DNA of 64,000 bases from Flagellimonas taeanensis (GTDB taxonomy: Bacteria; Bacteroidota; Bacteroidia; Flavobacteriales; Flavobacteriaceae), in NCBI RefSeq assembly GCF_003584105.1, contig NZ_QXFO01000011.1, forward strand, positions 248,001-312,000, read 5' to 3'. Below are positions 1 through 9,592 of this stretch, in pieces. Made by a program: the position numbers and the translations under genes. Under the pieces are notes generated by a model, which was not told the origin of the DNA, searched no databases, and worked only from the letters and a program-made list of their open reading frames with translations. The stretch's first letter is position 1; every line of letters starts with the position of its first letter.

Positions 1-432
1 ACTGAAATGACCATACTACCTTTTTTTGGGTTTGTCATCACCTTGGCGTCGGCCTATCGGTTGGCCAAGTTCAATGTGGATGAGAATCAGGTCTCGTCCT
101 TTGTGGGGCTGCCTACACCTGCCAATGCGTTGCTGATCCTTTCGTTGCCCTTGATCCTCTTGTACCATAACAACGAATTGTTGAATGGGATTATCCTGAA
201 TCCATGGTTTTTGGTCGGGTTGACACTTTTGAGCGCCTATTTGCTGAACTCACCCATTGAACTCTTTGCCCTGAAGTTTAAAAACTGGAGTTTTAAGGAC
301 AATGGCGTGCGTTACCTGTTTTTGATTGGGAGTTTAATCATGTTGTTGACCTTGAAGTTCTTGGCCATACCGGTTATTATCCTTGCTTATATTTTGATGT
401 CATTAATTGATAGAGGAGGAAAAACCGCATAA
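1..432 (+). CDS. pssA: CDP-diacylglycerol--serine O-phosphatidyltransferase, 3' part
   Basis: The frame is open to the left edge, so only the C-terminal part of about 143 residues is present. It carries the segment RLAKFNV followed by GLPTPANAL, which is characteristic of bacterial type-II phosphatidylserine synthases, and then four or five hydrophobic segments. The enzyme makes phosphatidylserine from CDP-diacylglycerol and serine in the inner membrane, the first step towards phosphatidylethanolamine. The CDP-alcohol phosphotransferase motif lies upstream of the window and cannot be checked. The ATG at 7 is internal, not the start. The identification is by recognition of the C-terminal half only. 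Confidence 0.85.
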   Translation, partial: TEMTILPFFGFVITLASAYRLAKFNVDENQVSSFVGLPTPANALLILSLPLILLYHNNELLNGIILNPWFLVGLTLLSAYLLNSPIELFALKFKNWSFKDNGVRYLFLIGSLIMLLTLKFLAIPVIILAYILMSLIDRGGKTA

Positions 433-765
433 GCCTCATCAGTTAGGTCCTTCCAGAAGTGTTGTTCTCCGATTCCGTTAAGCGCCCATATCCAAGTAGA
501 TGGATTAAAGAAGAAAGATATGACTGACTTATAGTTGCAGCTTTTCCTTTTTTCACGTTTACTGTTATTAATATAAAACTATAGTTCCATTTATTCCCTT
601 TGTGTATTTTGAAGTAGTTTATTTGGGGAATATGAGGTATTGAACTTGCTTCCATATGATAGCAAGCAAAGACAAGAAAATGTACACTGGGTTTATTTGT
701 GTATTTTTAAAAGGTTGACGAATTGACCTAATTTTCTTTCTCAAGAAACAATTAAATTATTTATA
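433..765. other. 333-bp intergenic stretch without a convincing gene
   Basis: This is the only gap longer than 300 bp. It becomes AT-rich towards the right, matching the following gene. A 70-codon minus-strand frame (443-655) is open, but its product has no recognisable motif and I do not call it a gene. No tRNA-like or strong hairpin structure is visible. The promoter of the gene at 766 must lie here. The best -7 candidate is TAATTTTC near 729, which is only an approximate match to TAnnTTTG. Confidence 0.5.
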
Positions 766-3204
766 ATGCTAAAACACAAGCCTTTATTATGTGTATTCTC
801 GTTATTTCTTGTCATTAATATTCTTAAAGCCCAGAACCAAATAACAGAGAAATACCGCAAATATTTTGAAGAATCTAGAGAAATGGTATACCTACATGTA
901 AGTAAGGATATATTTCTTCCAGAGGAAGAAATTTGGTTTAAAGGTTATTTGTATGACCAAAAAAAAGCAGAACCATCAAAAATTTCAAGAACAATCAATG
1001 TGGGGATATATGATAGTTTGGGTGTCTTAAAAAAAGAACAGCTTTATTATTTGAATGAGGGCTATTTTAAAGGGAGTGTAAAAGTGGATTCAACTTTTGC
1101 CCATGGGCGTTATTTTTTAAAAGCAAAAACGAACTGGATGAGAAATTTTAATGACAGAAATTCCTTTATAAAAGAATTTTTGGTTGTTAAATCTGACATA
1201 AAGGTTAGGGAGAAGCCCCTAAATCTGGAAAATTTAGATTTTCAGTTTTTACCAGAGGGAGGGAACCTGGTATCTGGTATAAAGAATATTGTAGGAGTTA
1301 AAGCCCTTGATCATTTGAACAAGCCCTTACAATTGAAAAATATTGAGATTGTTGACGAGCATGGGAAACAACTTGTATTGATGGAAACCAACGACCTTGG
1401 TCTAGGTAAATTTGAAATAAATCCTGATACCGATACTGGTTACTTTGCCAAAGTGACAACATCATCTGGACAGGAAGTAAGTATTAAAATGCCAAAAGCT
1501 TATCCCAAAGGAATCAACCTAAACATATACGATAATCCATACAAAGAAGAAGTTTTGGTGCAGGTTGAAGCCAATGATTTAGCACTGGAGAATGGGGATA
1601 TTAAAACAAATTTGGTTCTGCACAAAGATGGTGAAGTCATATCTGAACCAGTCTTGTTATCAAAAAAATCCAAAATCTATACTATTTATTTTGATAAGAC
1701 TAAATTGATGGCAGGCGTAAATATCCTAACCTTATTTGACGAAAAAAACAATCCTATAGAAGAGAGACAATTTTTTGTTTGGAAAGGGATGGGAGAAAAT
1801 AGAATTGAAGCCTATGTGGCTCACTCCATACAACCGAATGACTCTTTAGAAATAGTGTTAAATTCAAAAGTTGCCCAGCCTATGGGGCTTAGTGTCTCTG
1901 TTTTACCAAAGAATACAATGGCATATCATGGGAGTAATAATATATACGAACAATTTTATCTCAGACCGTATGTAAAAGGTGTTATCGAAAATGTTGACTA
2001 TTATTTTACAAATACGGATAACAAAAAAAAATACGAGATGGATTTGCTTTTGTTGACTCAGGGTTGGAGTAGATACAATTGGCATGAGATAATAAACGGG
2101 AAATTTCAAACAACCTATAGTCCAGTAGATGGATTGAACCTTTATGGTTTTTTGAATGAAAAGTTGAAACGGGAAAGTATTTTGATTCATAAATCTATTG
2201 TGCATGAGCCAACAGAAATAAGCCTATCATCTGAACAAGATAAATTTTTAGTCACCAATTTTTATCCAATTATTGGAGAAAACATTTTCTTTTCCAAGAA
2301 AGATAGTCAGGGAAAATTATCCAAGTTGGATATGTATGCCCGTTTGTCAAACAACTATTTTCTCGAGGATAAAATTGTTGTTTCTGGTTACGAAAAGTTC
2401 AATATGCTCAATAGAGGTAGCAGTATCATTTATGAAGATGATGATGATTTTGAATTACCGGAACTAAGTGCAGAGGAAAAACTAATTGCTTTGGATAATG
2501 TTACTGTTATTGAGCAAAGCAAACTTGAGAAAGATGCAAGAAATAATTTGCGGGTTCCTAGATATTTGGCGAATAAGATTACCGTTGTTGATAAAGAATT
2601 AGCTTCGACATTTAATACGGTTGCAGATTTGTTGCGCTCAAAAGGCTATGAGATACGTGAGGATTTACAGGCTTTTGATGGTGGCAGCAATGAATTTATT
2701 AGTAGGTTCAGAATAAAATCGCGCAGGGGTGGTGGGGTAAATATGTTTTTAGATGATGTTTTACAGCCTAATTTAGATGTGTTTTACAATATGCCCTTAA
2801 CGCAGGTAGAGAGTTTTTATGTGGATAGGATATCTAGGTATATGGGCACAAAAGCCGGCAATATGGAAACGGTGTATATTTTTTTGAGACATGGCGAAGA
2901 GTTGAATCTAACACAAGGTCAAGATTTTATGTCCAGAAATTCTTTTAAATTTAAAGTGGACAAGGGGTTCGAGAAACAAAAGGAGTTTTACAACCCTAAG
3001 TTTAAGTCATTTACAGATTCAGCTTTTGAGAATTTTGGACTGATTCATTGGGAGCCATTAATATGGATAGACCAGGATAACAACTATAAATTTAAAATTC
3101 CAAATTACGGGTATGACAAATTAAAACTTGTGATTGAGGGAATGGGAGAGGACGGAAATTTATATTCTGATATTAAAATACTGAGCGCAGCTAAACCCAA
3201 CTAA
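766..3204 (+). CDS. Large exported protein, MG2-like N-terminus and degenerate TonB-plug-like C-terminal domain
   Basis: This is an 812-residue exported protein with a signal peptide at residues 1-22 ending LKAQN. The N-terminal part (about 35-150, around [20 protein letters not shown]) resembles the MG2-type domain seen in Bacteroidetes carboxypeptidase-regulatory/TonB-plug-like proteins. Residues about 600-720 ([25 protein letters not shown]) look like a degenerate TonB receptor plug with no beta-barrel behind it. Function is unknown; an outer-membrane-associated or periplasmic role is inferred. The gene is clearly richer in A+T than its neighbours (many AAA, ATA and TTA codons), which suggests later acquisition. 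Its stop overlaps the stop of convergent lptB by 4 bp. Confidence 0.7.
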   Translation: MLKHKPLLCVFSLFLVINILKAQNQITEKYRKYFEESREMVYLHVSKDIFLPEEEIWFKGYLYDQKKAEPSKISRTINVGIYDSLGVLKKEQLYYLNEGYFKGSVKVDSTFAHGRYFLKAKTNWMRNFNDRNSFIKEFLVVKSDIKVREKPLNLENLDFQFLPEGGNLVSGIKNIVGVKALDHLNKPLQLKNIEIVDEHGKQLVLMETNDLGLGKFEINPDTDTGYFAKVTTSSGQEVSIKMPKAYPKGINLNIYDNPYKEEVLVQVEANDLALENGDIKTNLVLHKDGEVISEPVLLSKKSKIYTIYFDKTKLMAGVNILTLFDEKNNPIEERQFFVWKGMGENRIEAYVAHSIQPNDSLEIVLNSKVAQPMGLSVSVLPKNTMAYHGSNNIYEQFYLRPYVKGVIENVDYYFTNTDNKKKYEMDLLLLTQGWSRYNWHEIINGKFQTTYSPVDGLNLYGFLNEKLKRESILIHKSIVHEPTEISLSSEQDKFLVTNFYPIIGENIFFSKKDSQGKLSKLDMYARLSNNYFLEDKIVVSGYEKFNMLNRGSSIIYEDDDDFELPELSAEEKLIALDNVTVIEQSKLEKDARNNLRVPRYLANKITVVDKELASTFNTVADLLRSKGYEIREDLQAFDGGSNEFISRFRIKSRRGGGVNMFLDDVLQPNLDVFYNMPLTQVESFYVDRISRYMGTKAGNMETVYIFLRHGEELNLTQGQDFMSRNSFKFKVDKGFEKQKEFYNPKFKSFTDSAFENFGLIHWEPLIWIDQDNNYKFKIPNYGYDKLKLVIEGMGEDGNLYSDIKILSAAKPN

Positions 3205-3941
3205 AAATCAAGTTTCTTCTTACGTAGCTCAAAATTCTGCCCCAGATATACCTTTCGTACCATTTCGTCCACGGCCAGCTCCTCGGGAACACCTGCTTTT
3301 AGGATTCCCCCTTCGAACATGAGATAGGAGCGCTCTGTGATGGCCAAGGTTTCCTGTACGTTGTGGTCTGTGATCAGGATCCCGATGTTCTTGTTCTTCA
3401 ATTGGGCCACGATGCGCTGAATGTCTTCCACGGCTACGGGGTCCACTCCGGCAAATGGTTCGTCCAGCAAGATGAACTTGGGGTCGGTGGCCAGTGCGCG
3501 GGCTATTTCCGTACGTCGGCGTTCACCTCCGGACAGTAAGTCGCCCCTGTTTTTTCGAATGTGGCCAAGGCCAAATTCGTCAATCAAGGATTCCATTTTC
3601 ATGTGTTGCTCCTTTTTGCTCAATTTGGTGAGCTGCAACACGCTGAGGATGTTCTTTTCGATACTGAGTTTGCGGAACACGGAGGCTTCTTGTGCCAAAT
3701 AGCCTATGCCGTTCTGGGCCCTTTTGTACATTGGGAAGCTCGTGATGTCCATGTTTTCGAGGTAGATGTTGCCTCCATTGGGTTTGATCAGCCCCACGAT
3801 CATATAAAAAGAAGTGGTCTTTCCTGCTCCATTGGGTCCCAAAAGACCTACAATCTCTCCTTGGTTCACTTCCAGCGATATGCCTTTCACGACCTTACGG
3901 CCCCGATACGCCTTCATGATATTTTCTGCACGTAGCTTCAT
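3201..3941 (-). CDS. lptB: LPS export ABC transporter ATP-binding protein LptB
   Basis: This 246-residue ATPase is the cytoplasmic motor of the Lpt bridge that extracts lipopolysaccharide from the inner membrane. Walker [10 protein letters not shown] lies at 35-43, the signature LSGGE at 136-140, Walker B ILLDEP at 157-162 and the switch histidine in ITDHN just after. Length and the [12 protein letters not shown] segment are typical of LptB. It is the last gene of the minus-strand run kdsD-tatC-AhpD-like-lptB. KdsD makes the arabinose-5-phosphate used for Kdo, so two LPS steps share this run. An OstA-like protein at 26491-28194 belongs to the same pathway. Confidence 0.95.
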   Translation of the reverse strand: MKLRAENIMKAYRGRKVVKGISLEVNQGEIVGLLGPNGAGKTTSFYMIVGLIKPNGGNIYLENMDITSFPMYKRAQNGIGYLAQEASVFRKLSIEKNILSVLQLTKLSKKEQHMKMESLIDEFGLGHIRKNRGDLLSGGERRRTEIARALATDPKFILLDEPFAGVDPVAVEDIQRIVAQLKNKNIGILITDHNVQETLAITERSYLMFEGGILKAGVPEELAVDEMVRKVYLGQNFELRKKKLDF

Positions 3942-3998
3942 AGGAATGGGCCAAAACTAAACATATTCTTTTTCTGTGGGGTGCTCTTTTGGATTTTT

Positions 3999-4349
3999 TT
4001 AAGCATCGTTCTCCTCCAAGGCTTCCCAAAATTCGTAGGCACGGCGTAAATGGGGTACAACGATGGTACCTCCCACCAAAGTGGCGATGCCCAGGGTCTC
4101 CATTACCTCCTCTTTGTTGGCACCTGCCTTTCTGGAGCTTTCCAGATGATATTTCACACAATCGTCGCAACGGAGTACGGCCGAAGCGACCAGTCCCAAC
4201 AGTTCCTTGGTCTTCACATCAAGGGCACCCGCCATGTAGGCATTGGTGTCCAGGTTGAAGATGCGCTTGATGAGCTTGTTGTTGTCGGCAAGCAATTTTT
4301 CGTTCATTTGGGAACGATAGGCATTGAATTCCTCTACTTTATTTGGCAT
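3999..4349 (-). CDS. Carboxymuconolactone decarboxylase family protein (AhpD-like)
   Basis: This 116-residue all-helical protein has the redox-type motif C61-DD-C64 followed by H68, as in AhpD-like members of the carboxymuconolactone decarboxylase family. That pattern favours a thiol peroxidase or disulfide-reductase-like activity over decarboxylation, but the substrate is unknown. Its first 11 bp overlap the end of tatC, so translation is probably coupled to it. A 57-bp gap separates it from lptB. Nothing in the sequence links it directly to LPS or Tat function beyond this position. Confidence 0.85.
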   Translation of the reverse strand: MPNKVEEFNAYRSQMNEKLLADNNKLIKRIFNLDTNAYMAGALDVKTKELLGLVASAVLRCDDCVKYHLESSRKAGANKEEVMETLGIATLVGGTIVVPHLRRAYEFWEALEENDA

Positions 4350-5181
4350 CCTTTTTCGCTTTTTCTTTTTTGGCCTCTCTTTTTACGACCATTCTGGAGA
4401 TATGGATACTTATCTGATATAAGATCAGTACCGGGATGGCAACCACGATTTGGCTGGTAACATCCGGGGGTGTAATGATAGCAGATAATATCAGGACAAT
4501 GACCAAGGCCATTTTCCTATATTTTTTTAGGATCTCGGGGGTCACCAATCCCACTTTGGTCAAGAAATAGATGACGATGGGAAGCTCGAACATGATGCCG
4601 CAGGCAATCACCGATGCCCTTACCGTGGAAACATAAGATGCCAAATCAATTTGATTGAGCACTTCTTCACTGACTTGGTAGGTCCCCAAAAAGTTGATGG
4701 AGAGTGGGGCCACCACATAATATCCGAAGAGTACCCCCAAAAAGAACAGGAAAGAGGCTGTCAAGATAAAGCCCCTGGAATGCTTTCTTTCGTTTTCGTA
4801 CAGTCCTGGGCTGATGAATTTCCAGAGTTCATATAAAATATAGGGGAATCCAAGGATGACCCCGGCCCATATAGAGGTCCAAATGTGTGCAGAGAACTGT
4901 CCGGCCATCAACCGGCTTTGGATCGTGATGGGAAGGGAATCCCCGCAAAACTCGGATGTTACCCCAAAGTAAGTGGCAATCTGGCAAAAGAACCTGTAGG
5001 TGGGAAAGTCCATGTTCTTGGGCCCGAATAGGATAACGTCAAAGATGAAACCCTTGAACACAAATGCCACGCAGGCGATGATGACCACGGCAAGGGTTGA
5101 GCGTACAAGATGCCAGCGCAATTCTTCCAAATGGTCCAAAAAGGACATTTCATCCGGATTTTTCTTTTGTTTTTTTGCCAT
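4339..5181 (-). CDS. tatC: Sec-independent protein translocase TatC
   Basis: The 280-residue polytopic membrane protein begins MSFLDHLEELRWHLVRS after a short basic stretch; this is the conserved TatC N-terminus that binds twin-arginine signal peptides. Six membrane segments follow, with the conserved GYYVVAPL region and the FELPIVIYFL helix. The C-terminus is strongly basic and lysine-rich. TatC forms the receptor of the Tat system, which exports folded proteins. No tatA/tatB gene is in the window. Start and upstream stop share one base (TAATG at 5181), implying translational coupling with kdsD. Confidence 0.96.
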   Translation of the reverse strand: MAKKQKKNPDEMSFLDHLEELRWHLVRSTLAVVIIACVAFVFKGFIFDVILFGPKNMDFPTYRFFCQIATYFGVTSEFCGDSLPITIQSRLMAGQFSAHIWTSIWAGVILGFPYILYELWKFISPGLYENERKHSRGFILTASFLFFLGVLFGYYVVAPLSINFLGTYQVSEEVLNQIDLASYVSTVRASVIACGIMFELPIVIYFLTKVGLVTPEILKKYRKMALVIVLILSAIITPPDVTSQIVVAIPVLILYQISIHISRMVVKREAKKEKAKKDAK

Positions 5182-6146
5182 TATAGGATTCCCTCGTTTA
5201 TAAGGTTATGGATATGGACCACGCCGGCATAATTGCCCTCATCAAAGGCCAATAGTTGCGATATGTTCTTTTCTTGGAGCAGCTTGAGTGCCTTTACCGC
5301 AAGGGTGTCCACTTTCACTGATTTTGGATCGGGGGTCATGATGTCCCTGGCCGTGAGTCCACTGATATTGTCATGTTTGCTGAGCATCCTTCGGATATCG
5401 CCATCGGTCACTATGCCAATGACCTTGCCATTTTCGGTCACAGCAGTGACACCGAGCATCTTTTTGGAAATCTCTATGATGACTTCTTTTACGCTCGCAT
5501 TTACATCGACCTCTGGCTTTTGGTTGTTCACTACAATGTCCGCTACACGCAAGTATAGTTTTTTGCCCAATGAACCGCCTGGGTGATATTTTGCAAAGTC
5601 AGCACTGCTGAAACCCCTGAGCTCCAATAGGCAAATTGCCAGTGCATCGCCCATGGCCATTTGTGCCGATGTGCTTGTGGTGGGGGCCAGATTATTGGGG
5701 CAGGCTTCCTTTTCCACATAGGAGCTGAGCACAAAATCCGCTTGTTTGGCCAAAAAGGAATCCATGTTGCCCGTTATGCCTACGAGTTTGTTCCCTCCGC
5801 TTTTGATCAGGGGAAGCAAAGCTTTGATTTCGGTGGTGTTGCCACTTTTTGAAAGGCAGATGACAATATCGTCCTTCTGGATGGTGCCCAAATCCCCGTG
5901 GATAGCATCTGCAGCATGCATGAAGATGGCCGGGGTTCCGGTGGAGTTGAGCGTGGCTACAATCTTGGAGGCCACAATGGCACTCTTTCCAACCCCTGAG
6001 ACCACGACCCTTCCCTGGGATTCCAATATATATTGGACAGCATGGGCAAACTGATCATCAAGTTGACCGACCAAATCCCCGATGGCCTTGCTCTCTATTT
6101 CAAGTGTTCGTTTTGCAATGGATAAAATGGACTGTCTGTCGCTCAA
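5181..6146 (-). CDS. kdsD: Arabinose-5-phosphate isomerase (SIS domain plus two CBS domains)
   Basis: This 321-residue enzyme of the KpsF/GutQ/KdsD family interconverts ribulose-5-phosphate and arabinose-5-phosphate, the first step of Kdo synthesis for LPS. The SIS domain (about 30-170) shows VVSGVGKSA, LNSTGTPAIFMHAADAIHGD and CLSKSGNTTE. The C-terminal half is a CBS pair (about 205-320) with GIVTDGDIRR. Length fits the family (about 320-330). It is the first gene of the minus-strand run leading to lptB and is divergent from recQ. The 184-bp gap between them must hold both promoters. Confidence 0.95.
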   Translation of the reverse strand: MSDRQSILSIAKRTLEIESKAIGDLVGQLDDQFAHAVQYILESQGRVVVSGVGKSAIVASKIVATLNSTGTPAIFMHAADAIHGDLGTIQKDDIVICLSKSGNTTEIKALLPLIKSGGNKLVGITGNMDSFLAKQADFVLSSYVEKEACPNNLAPTTSTSAQMAMGDALAICLLELRGFSSADFAKYHPGGSLGKKLYLRVADIVVNNQKPEVDVNASVKEVIIEISKKMLGVTAVTENGKVIGIVTDGDIRRMLSKHDNISGLTARDIMTPDPKSVKVDTLAVKALKLLQEKNISQLLAFDEGNYAGVVHIHNLINEGIL

Positions 6147-6256
6147 GGTAATTAACGGATTATCTGATTGTATTCCTAAAAGAATGTCTTATATTTAAGA
6201 TTACAAAATTAATCAAACTATCTTTTACAGACTATAAAGGAAGATAGAATACTTCT

Positions 6257-6264
6257 TACTTTTG
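6257..6264 (+). promoter_or_regulatory. Candidate -7 box upstream of recQ
   Basis: The sequence TACTTTTG matches the Bacteroidetes -7 consensus TAnnTTTG and lies about 67 bp before the recQ start. I see no convincing -33 TTG/TTTG element at the expected 17-23 bp spacing, so the match could be chance in an AT-rich gap. Confidence 0.35.
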
Positions 6265-6330
6265 ATGGACATTAAAAAATAAAGATTCAACGGCCTTTAG
6301 GTTGCTTGTCATAAAAAGAAAAATGCGGAA

Positions 6331-8532
6331 ATGAGCTTAATGAATACTGATTTGCATTCCTCTCTCAAAAAATATTTTGGTTTTTCTAAATTCAAAGGTC
6401 TTCAGGAAAATGTGATCCAGAACATTATGGATGACAAGGATACTTTTGTGATCATGCCTACGGGCGGCGGGAAATCACTCTGTTACCAATTGCCCGCCAT
6501 AATGAAGGAGGGGACGGCCATCGTGGTGTCGCCATTGATTGCCCTGATGAAGAACCAGGTGGATGCCATCAGGGGTATATCCGAACAGAACGGTATAGCC
6601 CATGTGCTGAACTCTTCGCTGACCAAGACCGAGATTAAACAGGTGAAGCAGGACATTGCCAATGGGATCACCAAGCTTTTATATGTGGCACCGGAATCCC
6701 TGACCAAGGATGACAATGTTGAATTCTTACGGAAGGTGCCGCTCTCTTTTGTTGCTGTAGACGAGGCCCACTGTATCTCGGAGTGGGGACATGACTTTAG
6801 GCCCGAGTACCGCAACCTGAAGGGAATCATCAATCGTTTGGGGGACAATATCCCCATTATTGGGCTTACGGCCACGGCAACCCCAAAAGTGCAGGAAGAC
6901 ATTATCAAAAATCTGGGCATGACCTCCGCAAAGGTGTTCAAGGCATCGTTCAACAGGCCCAACCTGTTCTATGAGGTGCGCCCCAAGACCCCAAATGTGG
7001 ATGCGGACATCATTCGCTTTGTGAAGCAAAACCAAGGCAAGTCGGGCATTATTTATTGTCTGAGCAGAAAGCGGGTGGAAGAACTGGCCCAAGTGCTGCA
7101 AGTGAACGGAATAAGCGCGGTTCCCTACCATGCCGGCTTTGATGCCAAGACCCGCTCCAAATACCAGGATATGTTCTTGATGGAGGAAGTGGATGTAGTG
7201 GTCGCCACAATTGCCTTTGGAATGGGCATAGACAAGCCCGATGTAAGGTTCGTGATTCATCACGACATCCCGAAGAGCATCGAAAGCTACTATCAGGAAA
7301 CGGGCCGTGCAGGAAGGGACGGTGGCGAGGGTCACTGTCTGGCATTCTACGCTTACAAAGATGTGGAAAAACTCGAGAAGTTCATGTCCGGAAAGCCCGT
7401 GGCCGAACAGGAAATAGGTAGTGCGCTGCTCCAAGAGATCGTGGCCTATGCCGAAACTTCCATGTCACGCCGGAAATTCATTCTCCATTATTTCGGGGAG
7501 GAGTTCGACGAGGTGAACGGTGAGGGTGCCGATATGGATGACAATGCAAGGAACCCCAAACCCAAGGAAGAAGCCAAAAATGAAGTGGTGAAACTTTTGG
7601 GTGTGGTTCGTGACACCAATGAAAAGTTCAAGGCCAAGGAAATCGTTAGGATATTGGTCGGCAAGGTCAATGCGATGATCTCGTCCCACAAAACCGATGA
7701 GAAGCCCTTTTTTGGTATCGGGTCCGAAAAGGACAAGGCTTATTGGATGGCTTTGATACGGCAGGTGCTCGTGGCCGGCCTTCTTAAAAAGGAAATAGAA
7801 CGATATGGCATTCTGCACTTGACGGATGCTGGGAAAAAATTTCTGGAGAAACCGGAATCCTTCCTCATGACCAAGGACCATACCTACACGGAAGAAAGTA
7901 TGGAAGCCGAGGCCATAGCTGCAAAATCTATCGGTGCCGTAGCAGATGAAAACTTGTTGAAATTGCTCAAGGACCTTCGGAAAAAGGAGGCCCAAAAAAG
8001 AGAGGTACCCCCTTTTGTGGTATTCCAGGATCCTTCATTGGAAGATATGTCCCTCAAATATCCCATAACCATGGACGAGCTCCTCAACATTCAGGGGGTA
8101 GGGGAAGGAAAGGCCAAAAAATATGGACAACCCTTTTTGGACCTGATCAACAAATACGTTGAGGAAAACGATATTGTAAGACCCGATGACCTTGTGGTGA
8201 AGAGCACCGGGGCCAATTCAGGATTGAAGCTGTATGTGATTCAAAGCATTGACAGAAAATTGCCGCTGGACGATATCGCCTCCGCGAAAGGTCTGGAACT
8301 TCCCGAGCTGATCAAGGAAATGGAGCAAATCGTGTTCAGTGGTACCAAACTCAATATTGGGTACTGGATAGACGAAATTCTGGATGAGGACCAACAGGAA
8401 GAAATCCATGAGTATTTCCTGGAGGCCGACACCGATTCCATCTCGCAGGCCATCGAGGAGTTCGATGGCAGTTACGAGGATGAGGAACTTCGGCTCTACC
8501 GATTGAAATTTATAAGTGAAGTGGCGAATTAA
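6331..8532 (+). CDS. recQ: ATP-dependent DNA helicase RecQ
   Basis: This is a 733-residue 3'-5' helicase of the RecQ family, involved in replication-fork and recombination repair. Walker A TGGGKS is at 44-49, DEAH at 144-147 followed by CISEWGHDFRPEY, and helicase motif VI contains ETGRAGRDG. After the helicase core comes an RQC-like region and then an HRDC domain (about 560-650). The segment matching the RecQ zinc site (about 378-408) has no cysteines, reading TSMSRR then GEGADMDDNARNP, so the classical four-cysteine zinc knuckle is absent. A C-terminal tail rich in acidic residues follows HRDC. Confidence 0.95.
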   Translation: MSLMNTDLHSSLKKYFGFSKFKGLQENVIQNIMDDKDTFVIMPTGGGKSLCYQLPAIMKEGTAIVVSPLIALMKNQVDAIRGISEQNGIAHVLNSSLTKTEIKQVKQDIANGITKLLYVAPESLTKDDNVEFLRKVPLSFVAVDEAHCISEWGHDFRPEYRNLKGIINRLGDNIPIIGLTATATPKVQEDIIKNLGMTSAKVFKASFNRPNLFYEVRPKTPNVDADIIRFVKQNQGKSGIIYCLSRKRVEELAQVLQVNGISAVPYHAGFDAKTRSKYQDMFLMEEVDVVVATIAFGMGIDKPDVRFVIHHDIPKSIESYYQETGRAGRDGGEGHCLAFYAYKDVEKLEKFMSGKPVAEQEIGSALLQEIVAYAETSMSRRKFILHYFGEEFDEVNGEGADMDDNARNPKPKEEAKNEVVKLLGVVRDTNEKFKAKEIVRILVGKVNAMISSHKTDEKPFFGIGSEKDKAYWMALIRQVLVAGLLKKEIERYGILHLTDAGKKFLEKPESFLMTKDHTYTEESMEAEAIAAKSIGAVADENLLKLLKDLRKKEAQKREVPPFVVFQDPSLEDMSLKYPITMDELLNIQGVGEGKAKKYGQPFLDLINKYVEENDIVRPDDLVVKSTGANSGLKLYVIQSIDRKLPLDDIASAKGLELPELIKEMEQIVFSGTKLNIGYWIDEILDEDQQEEIHEYFLEADTDSISQAIEEFDGSYEDEELRLYRLKFISEVAN

Positions 8533-8846
8533 TATCCGCTACCCCAATCACTTCCATTTGCGGTTATCATCGCTATGATGAATCCGAAATACAGGATGAA
8601 CAGCACCAAATAGATCAAGGAAAATACCAGACCGATGTAGGCCAGGATCTTACCGGTCTTTACATTGCTGTAATCCGTATAGTTCCCAGGATTTTGTTGG
8701 TACAACTGGTTAGCGGTCTTGGCTTTGACCAATGCGATGATACTGAAGATGGCCCCAAAAGGGCCGCAGCAAAACAAGGTGCCGACAATGGAAATGATTC
8801 CCATTGTCAGCACTGTACTTGCCCCAGGTAAGGGTTGTTGGCTCAT
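8529..8846 (-). CDS. CCC-motif small membrane protein (paralogue 1)
   Basis: This 105-residue protein has two strongly hydrophobic segments flanking a short loop. The first carries the cysteine pair in TLFCCGPFG, as in the Bacteroidetes CCC-motif/DUF4190-like membrane proteins. The middle NYTDYSNVKTGKILAYIG matches NVKTGRILAIIG in the next gene, so the two are tandem paralogues. Function is unknown. The stop overlaps the end of recQ by 4 bp on the opposite strand. The two paralogues are 6 bp apart and presumably co-transcribed with the DUF2752 gene upstream. Confidence 0.8.
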   Translation of the reverse strand: MSQQPLPGASTVLTMGIISIVGTLFCCGPFGAIFSIIALVKAKTANQLYQQNPGNYTDYSNVKTGKILAYIGLVFSLIYLVLFILYFGFIIAMITANGSDWGSGY

Positions 8847-8852
8847 AAACTA

Positions 8853-9179
8853 TTATTGGTATTGTTCCAAAATTTCTTGCATTCTTTCAGGGTCTTGTAG
8901 GGTTTCCCATCCAAAGAAGGAAATGGCCCATATAAAATAGGCGAGCGCCAATACGTTGAGGATAATTCCAATAATGGCCAGTATTCTACCTGTTTTTACA
9001 TTTTGTATTCCATCGTAAATTTCCGGATTTTCGGCATATAGTTTCATTGCCTTATTGGCCAAGACCAGGGCAATTATGCCAAAAATCAATCCAATGACGC
9101 CATAGCAGCAGCAAGTGACGATTGATATGATACCAAATACAAGGATCAGTGTTGCATTTGGAAGTTTTTGTTGTTCCAT
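8853..9179 (-). CDS. CCC-motif small membrane protein (paralogue 2)
   Basis: The protein has 108 residues and two transmembrane segments. The first contains TCCCYG, the full three-cysteine motif that names this family, and the second follows NVKTGRILAIIG. It differs from its neighbour mainly in an acidic C-terminal tail (about 90-108). It lies 12 bp downstream of the DUF2752 gene and 6 bp upstream of its paralogue. The cysteines sit near the membrane face; whether they bind metal, are lipidated or form disulfides cannot be told from sequence. Confidence 0.8.
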   Translation of the reverse strand: MEQQKLPNATLILVFGIISIVTCCCYGVIGLIFGIIALVLANKAMKLYAENPEIYDGIQNVKTGRILAIIGIILNVLALAYFIWAISFFGWETLQDPERMQEILEQYQ

Positions 9180-9191
9180 AATTTTGGTTTT

Positions 9192-9512
9192 TTAATTAAA
9201 CAGTTTATTCATTTTGATGATGTAACTCACTATAATCACTCCCGCAACCGTCAGCATCAGTGCCAATCGAATCTGATGGGAGAATCTAAATTTCACAAAC
9301 AGGTTGGAAATCAGAAAAAGCAGCAGGAGGATGATTGGGTAAATGGCCGGATACATTTTAAATGCGGCCGCAAACTCTCCGTGCAGCAATAGGTCCACAG
9401 AACGCTGCATGCCACAACCGGGACAGTCCAGCCCTAACAACTTTTTGTTGAGACAGGGGAGCATATAGTCCTTCAGGCTAAGGGAGAATATGGTCGGTTG
9501 TAGGTGCATCAT
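9192..9512 (-). CDS. DUF2752 domain membrane protein
   Basis: This 106-residue protein has the DUF2752 hallmark CPGCGMQRS near residue 35, preceded by CLNKKLLGLD and followed by two hydrophobic helices (about 55-75 and 82-98). Function is unknown. In Bacteroidetes such genes commonly sit beside small CCC or TM2-type membrane proteins, as here. Two adjacent ATG codons are possible starts (9512 or 9509). It is probably the first gene of a three-gene minus-strand unit. Confidence 0.85.
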   Translation of the reverse strand: MMHLQPTIFSLSLKDYMLPCLNKKLLGLDCPGCGMQRSVDLLLHGEFAAAFKMYPAIYPIILLLLFLISNLFVKFRFSHQIRLALMLTVAGVIIVSYIIKMNKLFN

Positions 9513-9537
9513 AGCTGTAACAGCCGAAAAATACTAT

Positions 9538-9545
9538 TATTTTTG
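9538..9545 (+). promoter_or_regulatory. Candidate -7 box for the Smr gene
   Basis: TATTTTTG fits the Bacteroidetes -7 consensus TAnnTTTG and would place transcription start about 40 bp before the Smr-domain gene at 9593. No clear -33 TTG is seen at proper spacing. Confidence 0.4.
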
Positions 9546-9592
9546 CTTATGGGATTCATCTTTCCCATCATTTTTTTAACAGATAATTAAGT

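Noticed and set aside
443-655. A 70-codon minus-strand open frame in the gap after pssA
   Set aside because: No motif, no promoter, no recognisable homology and low-complexity serine/isoleucine-rich composition; likely chance.
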